A model generated the notes under the pieces. That model saw only the letters and a program-made list of their open reading frames with translations, had not been told where the DNA came from and made no database searches. Source: Acidimicrobiales bacterium (GTDB lineage Bacteria; Actinomycetota; Acidimicrobiia; Acidimicrobiales; MedAcidi-G1). Taken from it: 62,763 nt of DNA. Positions 34,694 through 44,095 of the stretch are shown here, piece after piece. A program made the position numbers and the translations under genes. The stretch's first letter is position 1; each line of letters opens with the position of its first letter. Location: positions 1-62,763 of the forward strand of contig JARQPW010000014.1 of assembly GCA_029577135.1 (NCBI GenBank), in the 5' to 3' direction.

Positions 34694-35734
34694 TCAGTCG
34701 CCGAAGAGGGCGTTCGCCCGGCCGTCGGGTGGCGTGGGGAGGCCGAGGTGGCCGAAGGCCGCCGAGGTGGCGACGCGCCCCTTGGGCGTGCGCATCAGCA
34801 GGCCCTGCTGGATCAGGAACGGCTCGTAGACGTCCTCGACCGTGTCCTCCGGCTCGCCGATGCTGATGGCGAGCGTCTTGAGCCCGACGGGCCCGCCGCC
34901 GAACATCTCGCACAGTGAGGCCAGGATCGCCCGGGTGGCCTTGTCGAGTCCGAGTTCGTCCACGGCGAAGAAGGTGAGGCCCTCACGGGCCGTGTCGCCC
35001 CCGATCCGTCCGTCGGTCTCGGGGCGTTCGACCTGCGCGAAGTCGCGGACCTGGCGCAGCAGGCGGTTGGCGATGCGTGGGGTTCCCCGGGACCTCCGGG
35101 CGATCTCGGTGGCACCCTCCTCATCGATGGCGACGCCGAGGATGCCGGCGGCCCTTCGTACGATCGTGCGCAGGTCGGCGGGCTCGTAGTAATCGAGTCG
35201 GGCGGTCAGCCCGAAGCGGTCGCGCAGTGGCCCCGTGATGAGGCCGGTCCGGGTCGTGGCGCCGACGAGGGTGAACCTCGGCAGGTCGAGCCGGATCGAG
35301 CGGGCGGCCGGCCCTTTTCCCAGCACGATGTCGAGTTCGTAGTCCTCCATGGCCGGGTACAGGATCTCCTCGACGGCCCGGGCCAGTCCGTGGATCTCGT
35401 CGATGAAGAGGACGTCGCCCGGTTCGAGCTTGGTGAGGATGGCCGCCAGGTCGCCGGCCCGTTCGAGCGCCGGACCGGAGGTCACGAGGAGTTCGGCGCC
35501 CATCTCGGCGGCGACGATGTGCGCCAGCGTGGTCTTGCCGAGGCCGGGTGGGCCGCCGAAGAGGAAGTGGTCGGCCGCCTGGCCCCGCTGGCGGGCCGCC
35601 TCGAGCATCACCCGGAGGTGGCCCTTGAGCTCCTCCTGGCCGACGAACTCGTCGAGGCGTCGCGGTCTAAGCCCGACCTCGGCCTCGACCTCCTCCGGTT
35701 CGGCCTCCGGGGACAGCAGCTCGTCGCGTGCCAC
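34694..35734 (-). CDS. ruvB: Holliday junction branch-migration helicase RuvB
   Basis: AAA+ ring motor for branch migration. 346 aa: [18 protein letters not shown], Walker [15 protein letters not shown], Walker [10 protein letters not shown], sensor 1 [19 protein letters not shown], arginine-finger region [17 protein letters not shown], and the C-terminal winged helix ([17 protein letters not shown]). GTG 35734 is 4 bases after the ruvA stop. Confidence 0.98.
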   Translation of the reverse strand: MARDELLSPEAEPEEVEAEVGLRPRRLDEFVGQEELKGHLRVMLEAARQRGQAADHFLFGGPPGLGKTTLAHIVAAEMGAELLVTSGPALERAGDLAAILTKLEPGDVLFIDEIHGLARAVEEILYPAMEDYELDIVLGKGPAARSIRLDLPRFTLVGATTRTGLITGPLRDRFGLTARLDYYEPADLRTIVRRAAGILGVAIDEEGATEIARRSRGTPRIANRLLRQVRDFAQVERPETDGRIGGDTAREGLTFFAVDELGLDKATRAILASLCEMFGGGPVGLKTLAISIGEPEDTVEDVYEPFLIQQGLLMRTPKGRVATSAAFGHLGLPTPPDGRANALFGD

Positions 35735-35738
35735 GGCC

Positions 35739-36335
35739 CTAGGCCCTCGCCAGGCGTCGGAGGGCCTCGCGCAGGAGGTCGGCCGGATCGTCGCCGGCCA
35801 GGTCGGCGAGGACCGACCGGACCTCTTCCGGGGAGTAGCCGAGGCCGCCCAGGGCCTCCTGCACCTCGACCAGCGCCGAACGGGGGCCTCCGCCGTTCCC
35901 GGCGACGGCGGGCACTCCGTCGACGGGCAGGTCGAGGGTGCCCTTGAGGTCGACGAGGAGCCGGGCTGCGGTCTTCTTGCCGATGCCCGGGACGAGGCAG
36001 AGCGCGGCGGCGTCGTCGACGGCGACGACCTTCGCCAGTTCGTCGGGGCCGTGGACGCCGAGCACGGCCAGCGCCAGCGACGGCCCGACGCCGTGTGCGG
36101 AGAGGAGCGCCTCGAAACAGACCCGCTCCGAGCGCTCGAGGAAGCCGAACAGGGCCTGGTCGGCCTCGCGGATGTGGTGGTGGACGTGGACGAAGACCTC
36201 GTCGTCGGACCCCTCCCCCAGCCGGTAGGCGGTGGTGGGCGTGACGGTTATGCGGTAGCCGACGCCCCCGACCTCGAGCAGCACGTGGCCGTCCTGTCCG
36301 CATTCGAGCAGGCGGCCCCGCAGTGATCCGATCAT
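35739..36335 (-). CDS. ruvA: Holliday junction DNA-binding subunit RuvA
   Basis: Tetrameric junction-binding protein that loads RuvB. 198 aa: OB-fold domain starting [11 protein letters not shown], the [30 protein letters not shown] helix-hairpin-helix region (split here across about 72-100), [17 protein letters not shown], and a C-terminal RuvB-binding three-helix domain. ATG 36335 overlaps the ruvC stop as ATGA. Confidence 0.97.
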   Translation of the reverse strand: MIGSLRGRLLECGQDGHVLLEVGGVGYRITVTPTTAYRLGEGSDDEVFVHVHHHIREADQALFGFLERSERVCFEALLSAHGVGPSLALAVLGVHGPDELAKVVAVDDAAALCLVPGIGKKTAARLLVDLKGTLDLPVDGVPAVAGNGGGPRSALVEVQEALGGLGYSPEEVRSVLADLAGDDPADLLREALRRLARA

Positions 36336-36838
36336 GTCGATCCCCTGCGGGCCACGGCATCGGCCATGGGCGCCATGGCCAGGTGGCAGAGGGCGACTGC
36401 CACGGCGTCGGAGGCATCGGCCGGCCGCAGCGGCTGGTCGATGCCGAGTTGGGTGCGAACCATCTGCTCCATCTGTCGCTTGTCGGCGCCACCCCATCCT
36501 GCGACGGCCGACTTCACCTCGTTCGGCGAGTAGAGGGCGACCCGGCATCCCGACGACGCTGCCTCGGCCATCACGATGCCCGCTGTCTGGCCGACCTGCA
36601 TCGCCGTCCGCACGTTGACCTGGAACAGCACCCGCTCGATCGCCACGGCTTCGGGCCGGTACTCGTCGAGCAGCCCACGGACCTCGGCCTGGAGTTCGGC
36701 GAGGCGGACCGGGAGGTCGGCGTCGGGATCGGTGCGCAGGACTCCGGCGGCGACGGCTCTGGTGCGCCGGGCGGACAACTGCTCGACCACGCCGTAGCCA
36801 CAACGGGTGAGGCCGGGATCGATCCCCAGAACGAACAT
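36332..36838 (-). CDS. ruvC: Crossover junction endodeoxyribonuclease RuvC
   Basis: Cleaves Holliday junctions. 168 aa with the four acidic catalytic residues: Asp in LGIDPGLTRCGYG, Glu in VAIERVLFQVN, and the DASDAVAVALCH pair; the SPNEVKSAVAGWGGADKRQM DNA-contact segment is present. ATG 36838 is 7 bases after TAGAGT, with no SD, making ruvC the likely leaderless head of ruvCAB. Confidence 0.97.
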   Translation of the reverse strand: MFVLGIDPGLTRCGYGVVEQLSARRTRAVAAGVLRTDPDADLPVRLAELQAEVRGLLDEYRPEAVAIERVLFQVNVRTAMQVGQTAGIVMAEAASSGCRVALYSPNEVKSAVAGWGGADKRQMEQMVRTQLGIDQPLRPADASDAVAVALCHLAMAPMADAVARRGST

Positions 36839-36845
36839 ATGTACG

Positions 36846-36851
36846 ACTCTA
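36846..36851 (-). promoter_or_regulatory. Leaderless -10 element for ruvC
   Basis: TAGAGT, 7 bases before the ruvC ATG in the 53-base gap after yebC. Confidence 0.55.
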
Positions 36852-36891
36852 GCAGTGCGGGTCTCCGGCAGGGGACCGGTGCCTCTGGGGA

Positions 36892-37641
36892 TCAGGCCTC
36901 GAGGGCCGCGAACACCTCGTCGGGGATGTCGAAGTTGGCATGGACGTCCTGGACGTCGTCAAGGTCGTCGATCAGGTCGATGACCCGCAGGACGGCCTTC
37001 GCCGCCTCGACCGTCTCGACGACGACCGTCGAGGTGGCCACCATCGTGACGTCGGCCGAGTCGAAGGCGATTTCGGCCGCCTCGACCGCCGCCCGCACGG
37101 TCGGAAGGTCGGAGGCCTCGCAGGTCAGCTGCCAGATGCCGCCGTCGTCGACCAGGTCCTCGGCTCCCGCATCGAGGGCTGCCAGCATGATGGCGTCCTC
37201 GTCGGTGGTCCCCGGCAGCAGCACGACCCCCTTGCGCTCGAACTGCCAGGCCACCGATCCCGGCTCGGCGAGGGAACCGCCGTTTTTCACCAGGGCCGAC
37301 CGCACGTCGGAGCTGGTGCGGTTGCGGTTGTCGGTCAGGGTCTCGACGTAGAGCGCCACGCCGTGTGGCGCGTAGCCCTCGTAGGTGACCGACTCGTAGA
37401 CGACGCCATCGAGCTCGCCGATGCCCCGCTTCACCGCCCGTTCGATGGTGTCGAGCGGGACCGAGGCATCGCGGGCCTTCTGGAACATCGTCCGCAGGGT
37501 CGGGTTGGCGTCCTGGTCGCCGCCACCCTGGCGTGCCGCCGCCTCAACCTGCTTGATCAGCTTGGCGAAGAGCTTGCCGCGCTTGGCGTCGGCGGCACCC
37601 TTCTTGTGCTTGATCGTCGCCCACTTGGAGTGACCGGACAC
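36892..37641 (-). CDS. yebC: YebC/TACO1-family translation or transcription factor
   Basis: Conserved three-domain protein; family members assist translation of difficult peptides or act as DNA-binding regulators. 249 aa beginning SGHSKWATIKHKKGAADAKR, then NPTLRTMFQKARDASVP, YEGYAPHGVALYVETLTDNRNRT (split) and a C-terminal IDLIDDLDDVQDVHANFDIPD. I use GTG 37641, which has GAGGGGAG about 10 bases upstream and matches the family start; an earlier in-frame start adds 13 residues. Between pdxT and ruvC as in mycobacteria. Confidence 0.95.
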   Translation of the reverse strand: MSGHSKWATIKHKKGAADAKRGKLFAKLIKQVEAAARQGGGDQDANPTLRTMFQKARDASVPLDTIERAVKRGIGELDGVVYESVTYEGYAPHGVALYVETLTDNRNRTSSDVRSALVKNGGSLAEPGSVAWQFERKGVVLLPGTTDEDAIMLAALDAGAEDLVDDGGIWQLTCEASDLPTVRAAVEAAEIAFDSADVTMVATSTVVVETVEAAKAVLRVIDLIDDLDDVQDVHANFDIPDEVFAALEA

Positions 37642-37663
37642 GGCGTTGCTGCTCCCCTCGCGC

Positions 37664-38254
37664 TCAGGCTGTTCCGGCACCGGAGGCGAAGGCCGCCTCG
37701 AGGAACCGTCGGTGGATGCGGGCGTCGCCGGCCAGCTCGGGATGGAAGGCCGACACGAGGACGTTGCCCTGTCGGCACAGCACCGGCCGCCCCTCGACCT
37801 CGGCGAGCACCTCGACGGCAGGGCCGACCCGTTCGACCAGGGGCGCCCGGATGAAGACGCCGTGGAACGTACCGTCGAGGCCCTCGACCTCGAGGTCGGT
37901 CTCGAAGGAATCGACCTGGCGTCCGTAGCCGTTGCGCCGGACGTCGAGGTCGATGACGCCCAGGGACCGCTGGTCCGACCGTCCGTCGAGGACCTCGACG
38001 GCCAGCAGGATCATCCCGGCACAGGTGCCGAAGACGGGCATCCCGTCGGCCAGCCGGTCGGCCAGCGGTTCGCGGAGTTCCGTGACGTCGAGCAGCATCG
38101 ACATGGTCGTGGACTCGCCGCCGGGCATGACCAGGGCGTCGACCTCTGCCAACTGGTCGGCCCGGCGAACCTCGACCGGGGTCGCCCCCGCCCCGCCGAG
38201 CATCGCCGCGTGGCTGGCGAACGCCCCCTGGAGCGCCAGGACACCCACCTTCAT
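37664..38254 (-). CDS. pdxT: PLP synthase glutaminase subunit PdxT
   Basis: Class I glutaminase feeding ammonia to PdxS for pyridoxal 5'-phosphate synthesis. 196 aa: MKVGVLALQGAFASH, PGGESTTMSMLL, nucleophile Cys in VFGTCAGMILLA and the His-Glu pair in SAFHPELAGD. ATG 38254 lies 7 bases after the pdxS stop; frames further upstream are inside pdxS. Confidence 0.96.
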   Translation of the reverse strand: MKVGVLALQGAFASHAAMLGGAGATPVEVRRADQLAEVDALVMPGGESTTMSMLLDVTELREPLADRLADGMPVFGTCAGMILLAVEVLDGRSDQRSLGVIDLDVRRNGYGRQVDSFETDLEVEGLDGTFHGVFIRAPLVERVGPAVEVLAEVEGRPVLCRQGNVLVSAFHPELAGDARIHRRFLEAAFASGAGTA

Positions 38255-38261
38255 GTCCGGG

Positions 38262-39152
38262 TTACCAGCCCCGGTCGGCCAGGCGAGTTTCGAGCGAGCC
38301 GATCTCGAGGCCCGGCATGGCGTCGCCGAGGCCGCGGCTGACCTTGGCAAGCAGGGTCGGGTCGGCGAAGTTCGTTGTGGCCTCGACGATGGCGCGGGCC
38401 CGGGGTGCGGGATCGTCGCTCTTGAAGATCCCGGATCCGACGAAGACCGCCTCGGCGCCCAGTTGCATGACGAGCGAGGCGTCCGCCGGGGTGGCGATGC
38501 CGCCGGCGCAGAACATCGGAACCGGCAGCCGGCCGGTTTCGGCGACCTCCTGGACCAGCGGCAGCGGGGCCCGCAGCTGCTTGGCCCAGTCGAACAGTTC
38601 GGCAGCGTCGGCCTGGGTGATCCTGCGCAGGTCGCCCAGGATGGACCGCAGGTGCCGGACAGCCTCGACGATGTTGCCGGTGCCGGCCTCGCCCTTCGAG
38701 CGGATCAGGCAGGCGCCCTCGGAGATCCGTCGGAGGGCCTCACCGAGGTTGGTCGCACCGCAGACGAACGGCACGGTGAACGCCCACTTGTCGATGTGGT
38801 GCGCCTCGTCGGCCGGGGTGAGCACCTCGCTCTCGTCGACGTAGTCGACACCGAGGGACTCGAGGATCTGGGCCTCTGCGAAGTGGCCGATGCGGGCCTT
38901 GGCCATGACCGGGATGGTGACGGCCTCCTGGATCGCCTCGATCATCTCCGGGTCGGACATGCGGGCCACGCCACCGTCGCGTCGGATGTCGGAGGGAACC
39001 CGTTCGAGGGCCATCACGGCCGTGGCGCCGGCGTCCTCGGCGATGCGTGCCTGCCCGGCGTCGACGACGTCCATGATGACGCCGCCCTTGAGCATCTCGG
39101 CGAGTCCTCGCTTGACCAGTTGCGTTCCGGTGGAACGGTTCGTTTCGCTCAT
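38262..39152 (-). CDS. pdxS: PLP synthase lyase subunit PdxS
   Basis: Builds PLP from ribose 5-phosphate, glyceraldehyde 3-phosphate and ammonia. 296-aa barrel with [21 protein letters not shown] (active-site Asp/Lys region, split), [53 protein letters not shown] and [19 protein letters not shown] 39152 is 7 bases after TAGACT with no SD, so pdxS-pdxT is probably a leaderless operon. Confidence 0.97.
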   Translation of the reverse strand: MSETNRSTGTQLVKRGLAEMLKGGVIMDVVDAGQARIAEDAGATAVMALERVPSDIRRDGGVARMSDPEMIEAIQEAVTIPVMAKARIGHFAEAQILESLGVDYVDESEVLTPADEAHHIDKWAFTVPFVCGATNLGEALRRISEGACLIRSKGEAGTGNIVEAVRHLRSILGDLRRITQADAAELFDWAKQLRAPLPLVQEVAETGRLPVPMFCAGGIATPADASLVMQLGAEAVFVGSGIFKSDDPAPRARAIVEATTNFADPTLLAKVSRGLGDAMPGLEIGSLETRLADRGW

Positions 39153-39159
39153 GTCGGCG

Positions 39160-39165
39160 AGTCTA
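39160..39165 (-). promoter_or_regulatory. Leaderless -10 element for pdxST
   Basis: TAGACT, 7 bases before the pdxS ATG. Confidence 0.55.
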
Positions 39166-39204
39166 TGGCTGCGTCCGGCGGGGCGTCGCCGTGGAGGCGG
39201 TGCG

Positions 39205-40521
39205 TCAACCGGTCAGTGCGCGGGCCTCCCGGGCGTCGAGGATTTCACCTTCGCCGAGGCGGGCCATGAGCACCCAGGTCGACCCCTGGTCGAGGTGCAG
39301 GCGCTGGCCGGTGTCGTCGTCCAGGATCGTCCACCCGTCGGCGATGAACTGCCGGCTCCAGACGATCCCGGTGACGGTCCCGTCGCGGAACAGCCAGCCG
39401 TCGCCCGATCCGGTGCTCAACAACTGCGGAGATTTCTGGTCCGCGTCGGACTTCCGATAGCCGACCGTCAACTTGAGCACGTTGTCGGCGGCGAGCGGAA
39501 CCCCGTTCGCGTCGAGGTGGGGAATCCCGTCCTGATACCGGATCCACTGCTCGGACCCGGTGTCCCAGACGAAGGCGATGTCGCGGTTCGCCGTGGTCCA
39601 ACGGACGCCGAGCGTGCGCACCGCAGACGCCGGTACCGGCCCGTAGGAGATGATCGGGCCGGGCGCTGGGATTGGCTCATCCAGTGAGTTGACGACGCTC
39701 GCCGCGTCGAGCACGCCGTTGTAGGGGGCCTTTCTCGAGTCGTCGCGGTGGAAGTGCTCCTGCCCCCTTCCCGTCGTGGACCTGGCCTGGAGCAGGCCGA
39801 GGCGCTCCGCTTCGCCGACTTCCTCGGCGACCCCGGCGTTGCTCCCCCAGTAGGCGAAGATCGGGCGATCGAGGTTCGCCACCAGGTCGATGTCGCTTGA
39901 TCGGGCAGAGCGGACCGGACGGACGGCCTCCGGCAACTCGCTGTGGTAGACGGCGATGAAGCGGGTCACGTAGTTCTCGACCATGACCTCGTAGACGATG
40001 TCGGCGACCTCGAGGCCGACCTGCGGCAACGACCGCCCGTCGTTGTTCCCGACCTTGACCACCAGCACCGGGCGCTCCGGCAATCCGTCCGGTGCCGGCT
40101 CGCCGGTCAACGGCATCGTCTGGCCGTCCCAGGGCGCCTCGGTCGTGGTCGTCGTGGTCCCGGCGACCGATGCCTCGGTGTCCCCGAACTGGGTCCGGAC
40201 GGTGGGCGAGGTGACGATGTCCTCGGTCGTGGTCGGCACGACGGCCTCGAGGTCGTCTCCACCGGAGGACGATCCGCTCCCGGGGCTCGATGTCCCCGGA
40301 GTCCCGGGGATCTTCGTCGTCGAGGGCGTCGACGTCGATCCGGTGGCCTTCGTCGTCGAGGGCGTCGACGCGGTTCCCGGGGTACCCGTCGTCGGTGTCG
40401 CCCCGCTGGTACTCATCGTCGAAGTGGTCGACGGCACGCCGCTCAACCCGCCGCCCTCGCCTCCGCCACAGGCAGCCGTGGTCAGGACCAGGAGGACGCA
40501 TCCGGTGACCCGGACGCGCAC
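39205..40521 (-). CDS. DUF3048 (YerB-like) lipoprotein
   Basis: 438-aa predicted lipoprotein: short basic start VRVRVTG, hydrophobic [11 protein letters not shown] with a lipobox Cys, then about 110 residues of Ser/Thr/Pro/Gly-rich linker with 12-residue repeats (STPSTTK…), then the DUF3048 domain ([49 protein letters not shown], and C-terminal [12 protein letters not shown]). The family is extracytoplasmic and of unknown function. GTG 40521 shares its G with the stop of the upstream M48-like gene, implying joint expression. Confidence 0.85.
   Translation of the reverse strand: MRVRVTGCVLLVLTTAACGGGEGGGLSGVPSTTSTMSTSGATPTTGTPGTASTPSTTKATGSTSTPSTTKIPGTPGTSSPGSGSSSGGDDLEAVVPTTTEDIVTSPTVRTQFGDTEASVAGTTTTTTEAPWDGQTMPLTGEPAPDGLPERPVLVVKVGNNDGRSLPQVGLEVADIVYEVMVENYVTRFIAVYHSELPEAVRPVRSARSSDIDLVANLDRPIFAYWGSNAGVAEEVGEAERLGLLQARSTTGRGQEHFHRDDSRKAPYNGVLDAASVVNSLDEPIPAPGPIISYGPVPASAVRTLGVRWTTANRDIAFVWDTGSEQWIRYQDGIPHLDANGVPLAADNVLKLTVGYRKSDADQKSPQLLSTGSGDGWLFRDGTVTGIVWSRQFIADGWTILDDDTGQRLHLDQGSTWVLMARLGEGEILDAREARALTG
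40313..40369 (-). repeat. Two 21-base direct repeats in the lipoprotein linker
   Basis: Copies at 40313-40333 and 40349-40369, 36 bases apart, encode the repeated STPSTTK segments of the linker. They preserve frame, consistent with expansion/contraction of a cell-wall-spanning spacer. Confidence 0.75.
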
Positions 40522-41279
40522 TACGCCTCGCCAAGCGCCGCGAGCCGGAGGTCCACGGGTGGGTGGGCGGCCGTTGCGGTCTCGGGGGAGCCCCCGGGCT
40601 GGAGCACCCAGAGGTGGGCGCTGGCCACGGGTGCCGACGGAACGGCGGATCCGAGCCCCGCAAGGGTGCGGAGCGCACGCTGGAGGCCCGGCGGATAGCG
40701 GGTCACCGACACCGCTTCCAGGTCGAACCTGACCTGACGGTCCGGTCGGACCCACCGACGACGCATCCTGCCCGACCCGGGAAGACCTCCGTAGGCGGCG
40801 GCCCCGGTCTGTGCGGCAAGGTCACCGTCGGTGGCGCGCACCAACAAGTCGGCGACGAGGCCCTCGAGCTCGACCACCTCGAGCGCATCGAGGGCACCGG
40901 CGGTGAAGACGAGGACGGGATCCGGGGATCCCAGCACCGCCGCATTGCCCGTCGGCACGTCGACGATGTGGAGTGCCGGTGGATCGATCCCCTGCACCAG
41001 GCAGACCCCATCGATGGCGTTGTGAAGGCGGGGATGGTCCTGCGGAGACGCCGGTCGCGTCCCGACGACCTGAAGCAGTCGGTCCGCGGAACGCCGTCCG
41101 GCGACGACGCCCAGCCGTGCGGCCACGACGAGGCAGAGGACGCCGATCCCCAGTCCGAGGGGGCCGAGGACGAGCGTTGCGACGAGGCCCACGGCGAGCC
41201 CCGCGAGGAGGGAAAGGGACAGCGTCGGGGAGGGTCTGATGGTCATGCTCGGCATCTGGGTCTGGACATCGGACCGCAT
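40521..41279 (-). CDS. M48 (HtpX-like) membrane protein without the HExxH zinc motif
   Basis: 252 aa. Two hydrophobic helices (about 19-60), then the segment RSADRLLQVVGTRPAS and HPRLHNAIDGVCLVQGIDPP (about 82-101), LHIVDVPTGNAAVLG, and VLVFTAGALDALEVVELEGL, which follows the HtpX/M48 pattern up to the active site. There the family has AHELSH; this protein has ADLLVR (about 143-148), so both His and Glu are missing and it should not be a zinc protease. The rest is open without frameshift. ATG 41279 has no SD; ATGs at 41255 and 41246 are alternatives. It is coupled to the downstream lipoprotein gene. Confidence 0.65.
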   Translation of the reverse strand: MRSDVQTQMPSMTIRPSPTLSLSLLAGLAVGLVATLVLGPLGLGIGVLCLVVAARLGVVAGRRSADRLLQVVGTRPASPQDHPRLHNAIDGVCLVQGIDPPALHIVDVPTGNAAVLGSPDPVLVFTAGALDALEVVELEGLVADLLVRATDGDLAAQTGAAAYGGLPGSGRMRRRWVRPDRQVRFDLEAVSVTRYPPGLQRALRTLAGLGSAVPSAPVASAHLWVLQPGGSPETATAAHPPVDLRLAALGEA

Positions 41280-41320
41280 GCTATGGCGACCGCGACCGCA
41301 CCGCTGGTCTGGCGGACGAT

Positions 41321-42391
41321 TCAGCCGACGACGCCCTCGTAGGCCTCGAGGTACCGGTCGGCCAGCCGCCGCATCGAGAACTCCTCGGCCCGGACGAGCC
41401 CGTTGGCGACGAGGTCTCCACGCAGGCCCGGCTCGCCGAGCACCTTCTCGAGCGCGACGGCGAGGGCGGCGGCGTCGTCGGGCGGCACGAGCACCGCCTC
41501 GCTGCCCGGACGGGCCACCCGTGCGTAGCCGGCGATATCGCCGGCCACCACCGGCGTGCCCGCCGCCATCGCCTCGAGGAGCACCACGCCGAACGACTCG
41601 CCGCGCAGCGACGGGGCGCAGAAGACGTCGGCACCCCGCATCCGGGAGAACTTCTCCTGCTCGTCGATTCGTCCGAGCCATTCCACCCGTGGGTCGCCGG
41701 CCGTGCGCTGTTTGAGTTCCTCGGTCTCGGGGCCGTCGCCCGCCACCCAGGCCCGCACGTCGCCCGGGAGGTGCTGCAGCGCCTCGAGGAGAACGCCCAG
41801 CCCCTTGCGAGGTTCGTGCCGGCCGACGAAGAGGACCGTCGGCCCCTCGGTCGGCCACGGATCGGCTGCTGCACAGCGGTCGGTCTCGACGCCGTTGAAC
41901 AGCACCTCGTACTCGCCGCCGAGCGCACCTCCGGCCATGGCCGCTGCGTCCTCCGACACGGCGAACGATGCGTCAAGCCGTTGCCGGAGCCAGCGCACCG
42001 GCTGCTTCAACAGGTCGTAGGCGCGGCTTCCTCCGGCGGCGTGGAAGGTGCCCACCATCGGGATCGACGCCAGGAACAGCGCCGTCACGGTGGGTCCGGG
42101 GGCCAACGGCTCGTGCAGGTGCAGCACGTCGAACTCTTCGTCCCGGAGTGCCCGGATCGTGCGCAGGGCACAGGAGACGTCGGGGGCGATCGGTGCCAGG
42201 GAGCCGTTGGCGGCCGTGGGCAGGCTGTTGCCGAGCGGTGTGACACCGGCGTCGGGCGGTGGGCCGTCACAGGGTCCCAGCACCCGTGTCGGATGGCCCG
42301 ATGCCCGCAGGGCCCGTGCCAGGGCGAGCACCTGGCCCTGGACGCCACCGGGCAGCGTCAGGCTGTACGGGCAGACCAGGCCGATGCGCAC
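41321..42391 (-). CDS. pimA: Phosphatidylinositol alpha-mannosyltransferase PimA (GT4)
   Basis: Adds the first mannose from GDP-mannose to phosphatidylinositol at the inner membrane face. 356 aa, GT-B fold: YSLTLPGGVQGQVLALARAL (N-terminal loop), LHLHEPLAPG, GTFHAAGGSRAYDLL, FVGRHEPRKGLGVLLEAL and the C-terminal nucleotide-sugar site with the EX7E motif in GESFGVVLLEAM. Directly downstream of patA and pgsA1 as in mycobacteria. GTG 42391 is 7 bases after TAGCGT, which includes the patA stop codon. Confidence 0.92.
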   Translation of the reverse strand: MRIGLVCPYSLTLPGGVQGQVLALARALRASGHPTRVLGPCDGPPPDAGVTPLGNSLPTAANGSLAPIAPDVSCALRTIRALRDEEFDVLHLHEPLAPGPTVTALFLASIPMVGTFHAAGGSRAYDLLKQPVRWLRQRLDASFAVSEDAAAMAGGALGGEYEVLFNGVETDRCAAADPWPTEGPTVLFVGRHEPRKGLGVLLEALQHLPGDVRAWVAGDGPETEELKQRTAGDPRVEWLGRIDEQEKFSRMRGADVFCAPSLRGESFGVVLLEAMAAGTPVVAGDIAGYARVARPGSEAVLVPPDDAAALAVALEKVLGEPGLRGDLVANGLVRAEEFSMRRLADRYLEAYEGVVG

Positions 42392-42398
42392 GACGTCG

Positions 42399-42404
42399 AC
42401 GCTA
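42399..42404 (-). promoter_or_regulatory. Leaderless -10 element for pimA, overlapping the patA stop
   Basis: TAGCGT; its TAG ends patA. 7 bases to the pimA GTG. Confidence 0.5.
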
Positions 42405-43307
42405 GCCCTCGTCCGGGCCGCCGGCGCCGACGTGATCGCTGGGCCAGTTGGGCTGGAGCAGGTGCCACTGTTCGGGCTCTGCCCGGATCAGGTCCTCGAA
42501 CTCGGCGGCCAGGGCACGCGTGACCCGTACGACGTCCTCGCGGAACCGTCCCTCGCGTTCTGCCGGGATGGGCGGACGCGCCACGCCGTGGCAGCCCCGG
42601 CGCCGGATGTAGGTGGCAGCCGGGATCAGGGCCGCCCCGGTCCGGAGGGCGAGGATCGCCGGGCCGGCGGGAAGGGTCGTCACCTCACCGAAGAACTCGA
42701 CCTCGACGCCGCCACCGCCGACGTGCCGGTCGCTCAGCAACGCGATGACGGCACCCTCGCGTAGCGCCCGCTGCACCTCGCCACCGGCTTCGGGGCCCAG
42801 TGCGATGACCTCGATGCCGTACGACCGCCGGTAGTCGCGGAACCACTCGAACAGTTCCGGCGGCTCGAGCGGTTCGACCACTGCGGCCACCGGAAACCCC
42901 ACGACCCGACTCACCCAGGAACCTGCCCAGTCCCATCCTCCGAGGTGGGGCATGGCGAGGATCACTCCCCGACCGGACTCCTGGGCCTCGACGACGTGGT
43001 CGAAGCCCTCCTCGGTGAAGCCGGCGTCGATCTCGTCCGGGTCCATTGCGGGGAGCCGCAGGCTCTGGAACCAGTAGTTGGCGTAGGAGGCGAAGACGTC
43101 GTCGACGGCCCTTCGAAGGTCGCTGCCCGTCAGCCCTGCGCCACGCACCCGTCGGACGTGCCGTTCGACGAGGCGTCGGCGATCCGAGCCGAAGCGGCCG
43201 GCGACACGGCCGAGCCCCCTCGATGCAGCTTGCCCGATCCGCCAGGGAACGACCTGGACTGCCTTCGAGCCCAGCCGGTAGCCGAGGGCGACCGAACGGG
43301 CGGCCAC
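42402..43307 (-). CDS. patA: Phosphatidylinositol mannoside acyltransferase PatA
   Basis: Membrane-associated acyltransferase of the LpxL/HtrB superfamily that acylates the mannose of PIM. 301 aa with the HX4D catalytic motif in MPHLGGWDWAGSW (about 121-132), SDRHVGGGGVEVEFFGE, and LPAGPAILALRTGAALIP. Its neighbours pgsA1 and pimA support PIM rather than lipid A as substrate. GTG 43307, 9 bases after the pgsA1 stop. Confidence 0.9.
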   Translation of the reverse strand: MAARSVALGYRLGSKAVQVVPWRIGQAASRGLGRVAGRFGSDRRRLVERHVRRVRGAGLTGSDLRRAVDDVFASYANYWFQSLRLPAMDPDEIDAGFTEEGFDHVVEAQESGRGVILAMPHLGGWDWAGSWVSRVVGFPVAAVVEPLEPPELFEWFRDYRRSYGIEVIALGPEAGGEVQRALREGAVIALLSDRHVGGGGVEVEFFGEVTTLPAGPAILALRTGAALIPAATYIRRRGCHGVARPPIPAEREGRFREDVVRVTRALAAEFEDLIRAEPEQWHLLQPNWPSDHVGAGGPDEG

Positions 43308-43316
43308 GTCGGTCGG

Positions 43317-44009
43317 TTAGTGGTCGAGCCTGCTGCGGCGTGCGGCCAGGCGGGCGCGACGTTCGGCACGCCGGTCGGTGCGCAACTGGCGGCGGCGTTC
43401 GGCCCGACGGCGGTAGGGCGCCTCGCGCTCGAGGCCGGCCTGACGCCACACCTTGACGAAGCGTTGCACCGCCGTGGCGAGCGTCAACACGAGCATCAGC
43501 CAGAGGACGGGGATCAGGACCTCGGCGAAGAGCAGTCCCACGCCGAGCACGATGAACCGTTCCGCCCGTTCCATCAGGCCGCCCTTGGCGTCGAAGCCCA
43601 GCGACTCGGCCTTTGCCCGCATGTACGACACCAGCATGGCGGCGGCCATGACGGCCACGGGGAGCATCATGGTGCTGCCGGGCTCGGTCCTGGCGAAGTG
43701 CCAGGCGATGCCGCCGAACAGCAGGGCGTCGGTGATCCGGTCGGAGACCGAGTCGAAGAAGGCGCCGCGCTTCGAGGAGGTGCCCGAGGCCTTCGCCACG
43801 GCACCGTCGAGGGCGTCGGGGATCCCGGTCAGGACGAGGAACAGCAGGCCGAACCGGAGGTACCCGAATCCGATGCTGACGGCGGCGGCAGTGGCCATCA
43901 CGATCCCGGTGACCGTGACCGCGTCGGCCGAGATGCCCGTGCGCCGCAGGCTGCGGCCGATGGGCGTCAGGCCGCGATCGACTGCTGCACGCCAATTTCC
44001 GTCCAGCAT
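43317..44009 (-). CDS. pgsA1: Phosphatidylinositol phosphate synthase (CDP-alcohol phosphotransferase)
   Basis: Integral membrane enzyme making phosphatidylinositol phosphate from CDP-diacylglycerol and inositol phosphate. 230 aa, about six helices, and the CDP-OH-P motif DALDGAVAK-x8-GAFFDSVSD (about 65-90): all Asp and Gly present but the usual Arg of DGxxAR is Lys. A very basic C-terminal tail (RRRAERRRQLRTDRRAERR...) follows. ATG 44009 has GGAGG 5 bases upstream. First gene of the PIM cluster; mycobacterial clusters also carry a HIT gene upstream, absent here. Confidence 0.88.
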   Translation of the reverse strand: MLDGNWRAAVDRGLTPIGRSLRRTGISADAVTVTGIVMATAAAVSIGFGYLRFGLLFLVLTGIPDALDGAVAKASGTSSKRGAFFDSVSDRITDALLFGGIAWHFARTEPGSTMMLPVAVMAAAMLVSYMRAKAESLGFDAKGGLMERAERFIVLGVGLLFAEVLIPVLWLMLVLTLATAVQRFVKVWRQAGLEREAPYRRRAERRRQLRTDRRAERRARLAARRSRLDH

Positions 44010-44073
44010 GTGAGGCCTCCTGTCACCCGGCGGCGCCCAGCAGAATGCTGCGGGCAGGGTCGAGAACGGGCCC

Positions 44074-44079
44074 ACGCTA
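44074..44079 (-). promoter_or_regulatory. Probable -10 element for pgsA1
   Basis: TAGCGT, about 65 bases before the ATG; predicted start near 44067 leaves a leader of about 58 bases with a strong GGAGG. Confidence 0.4.
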
Positions 44080-44095
44080 CCAGTGCGGCCATGGC

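Noticed and set aside
40521-41279. Frameshift or decay explaining the missing HExxH in the M48-like gene
   Set aside because: The frame is continuous, similarity runs on both sides of the site in the same frame, and the gene is still coupled to its neighbour; the loss looks like substitution rather than a recent break.
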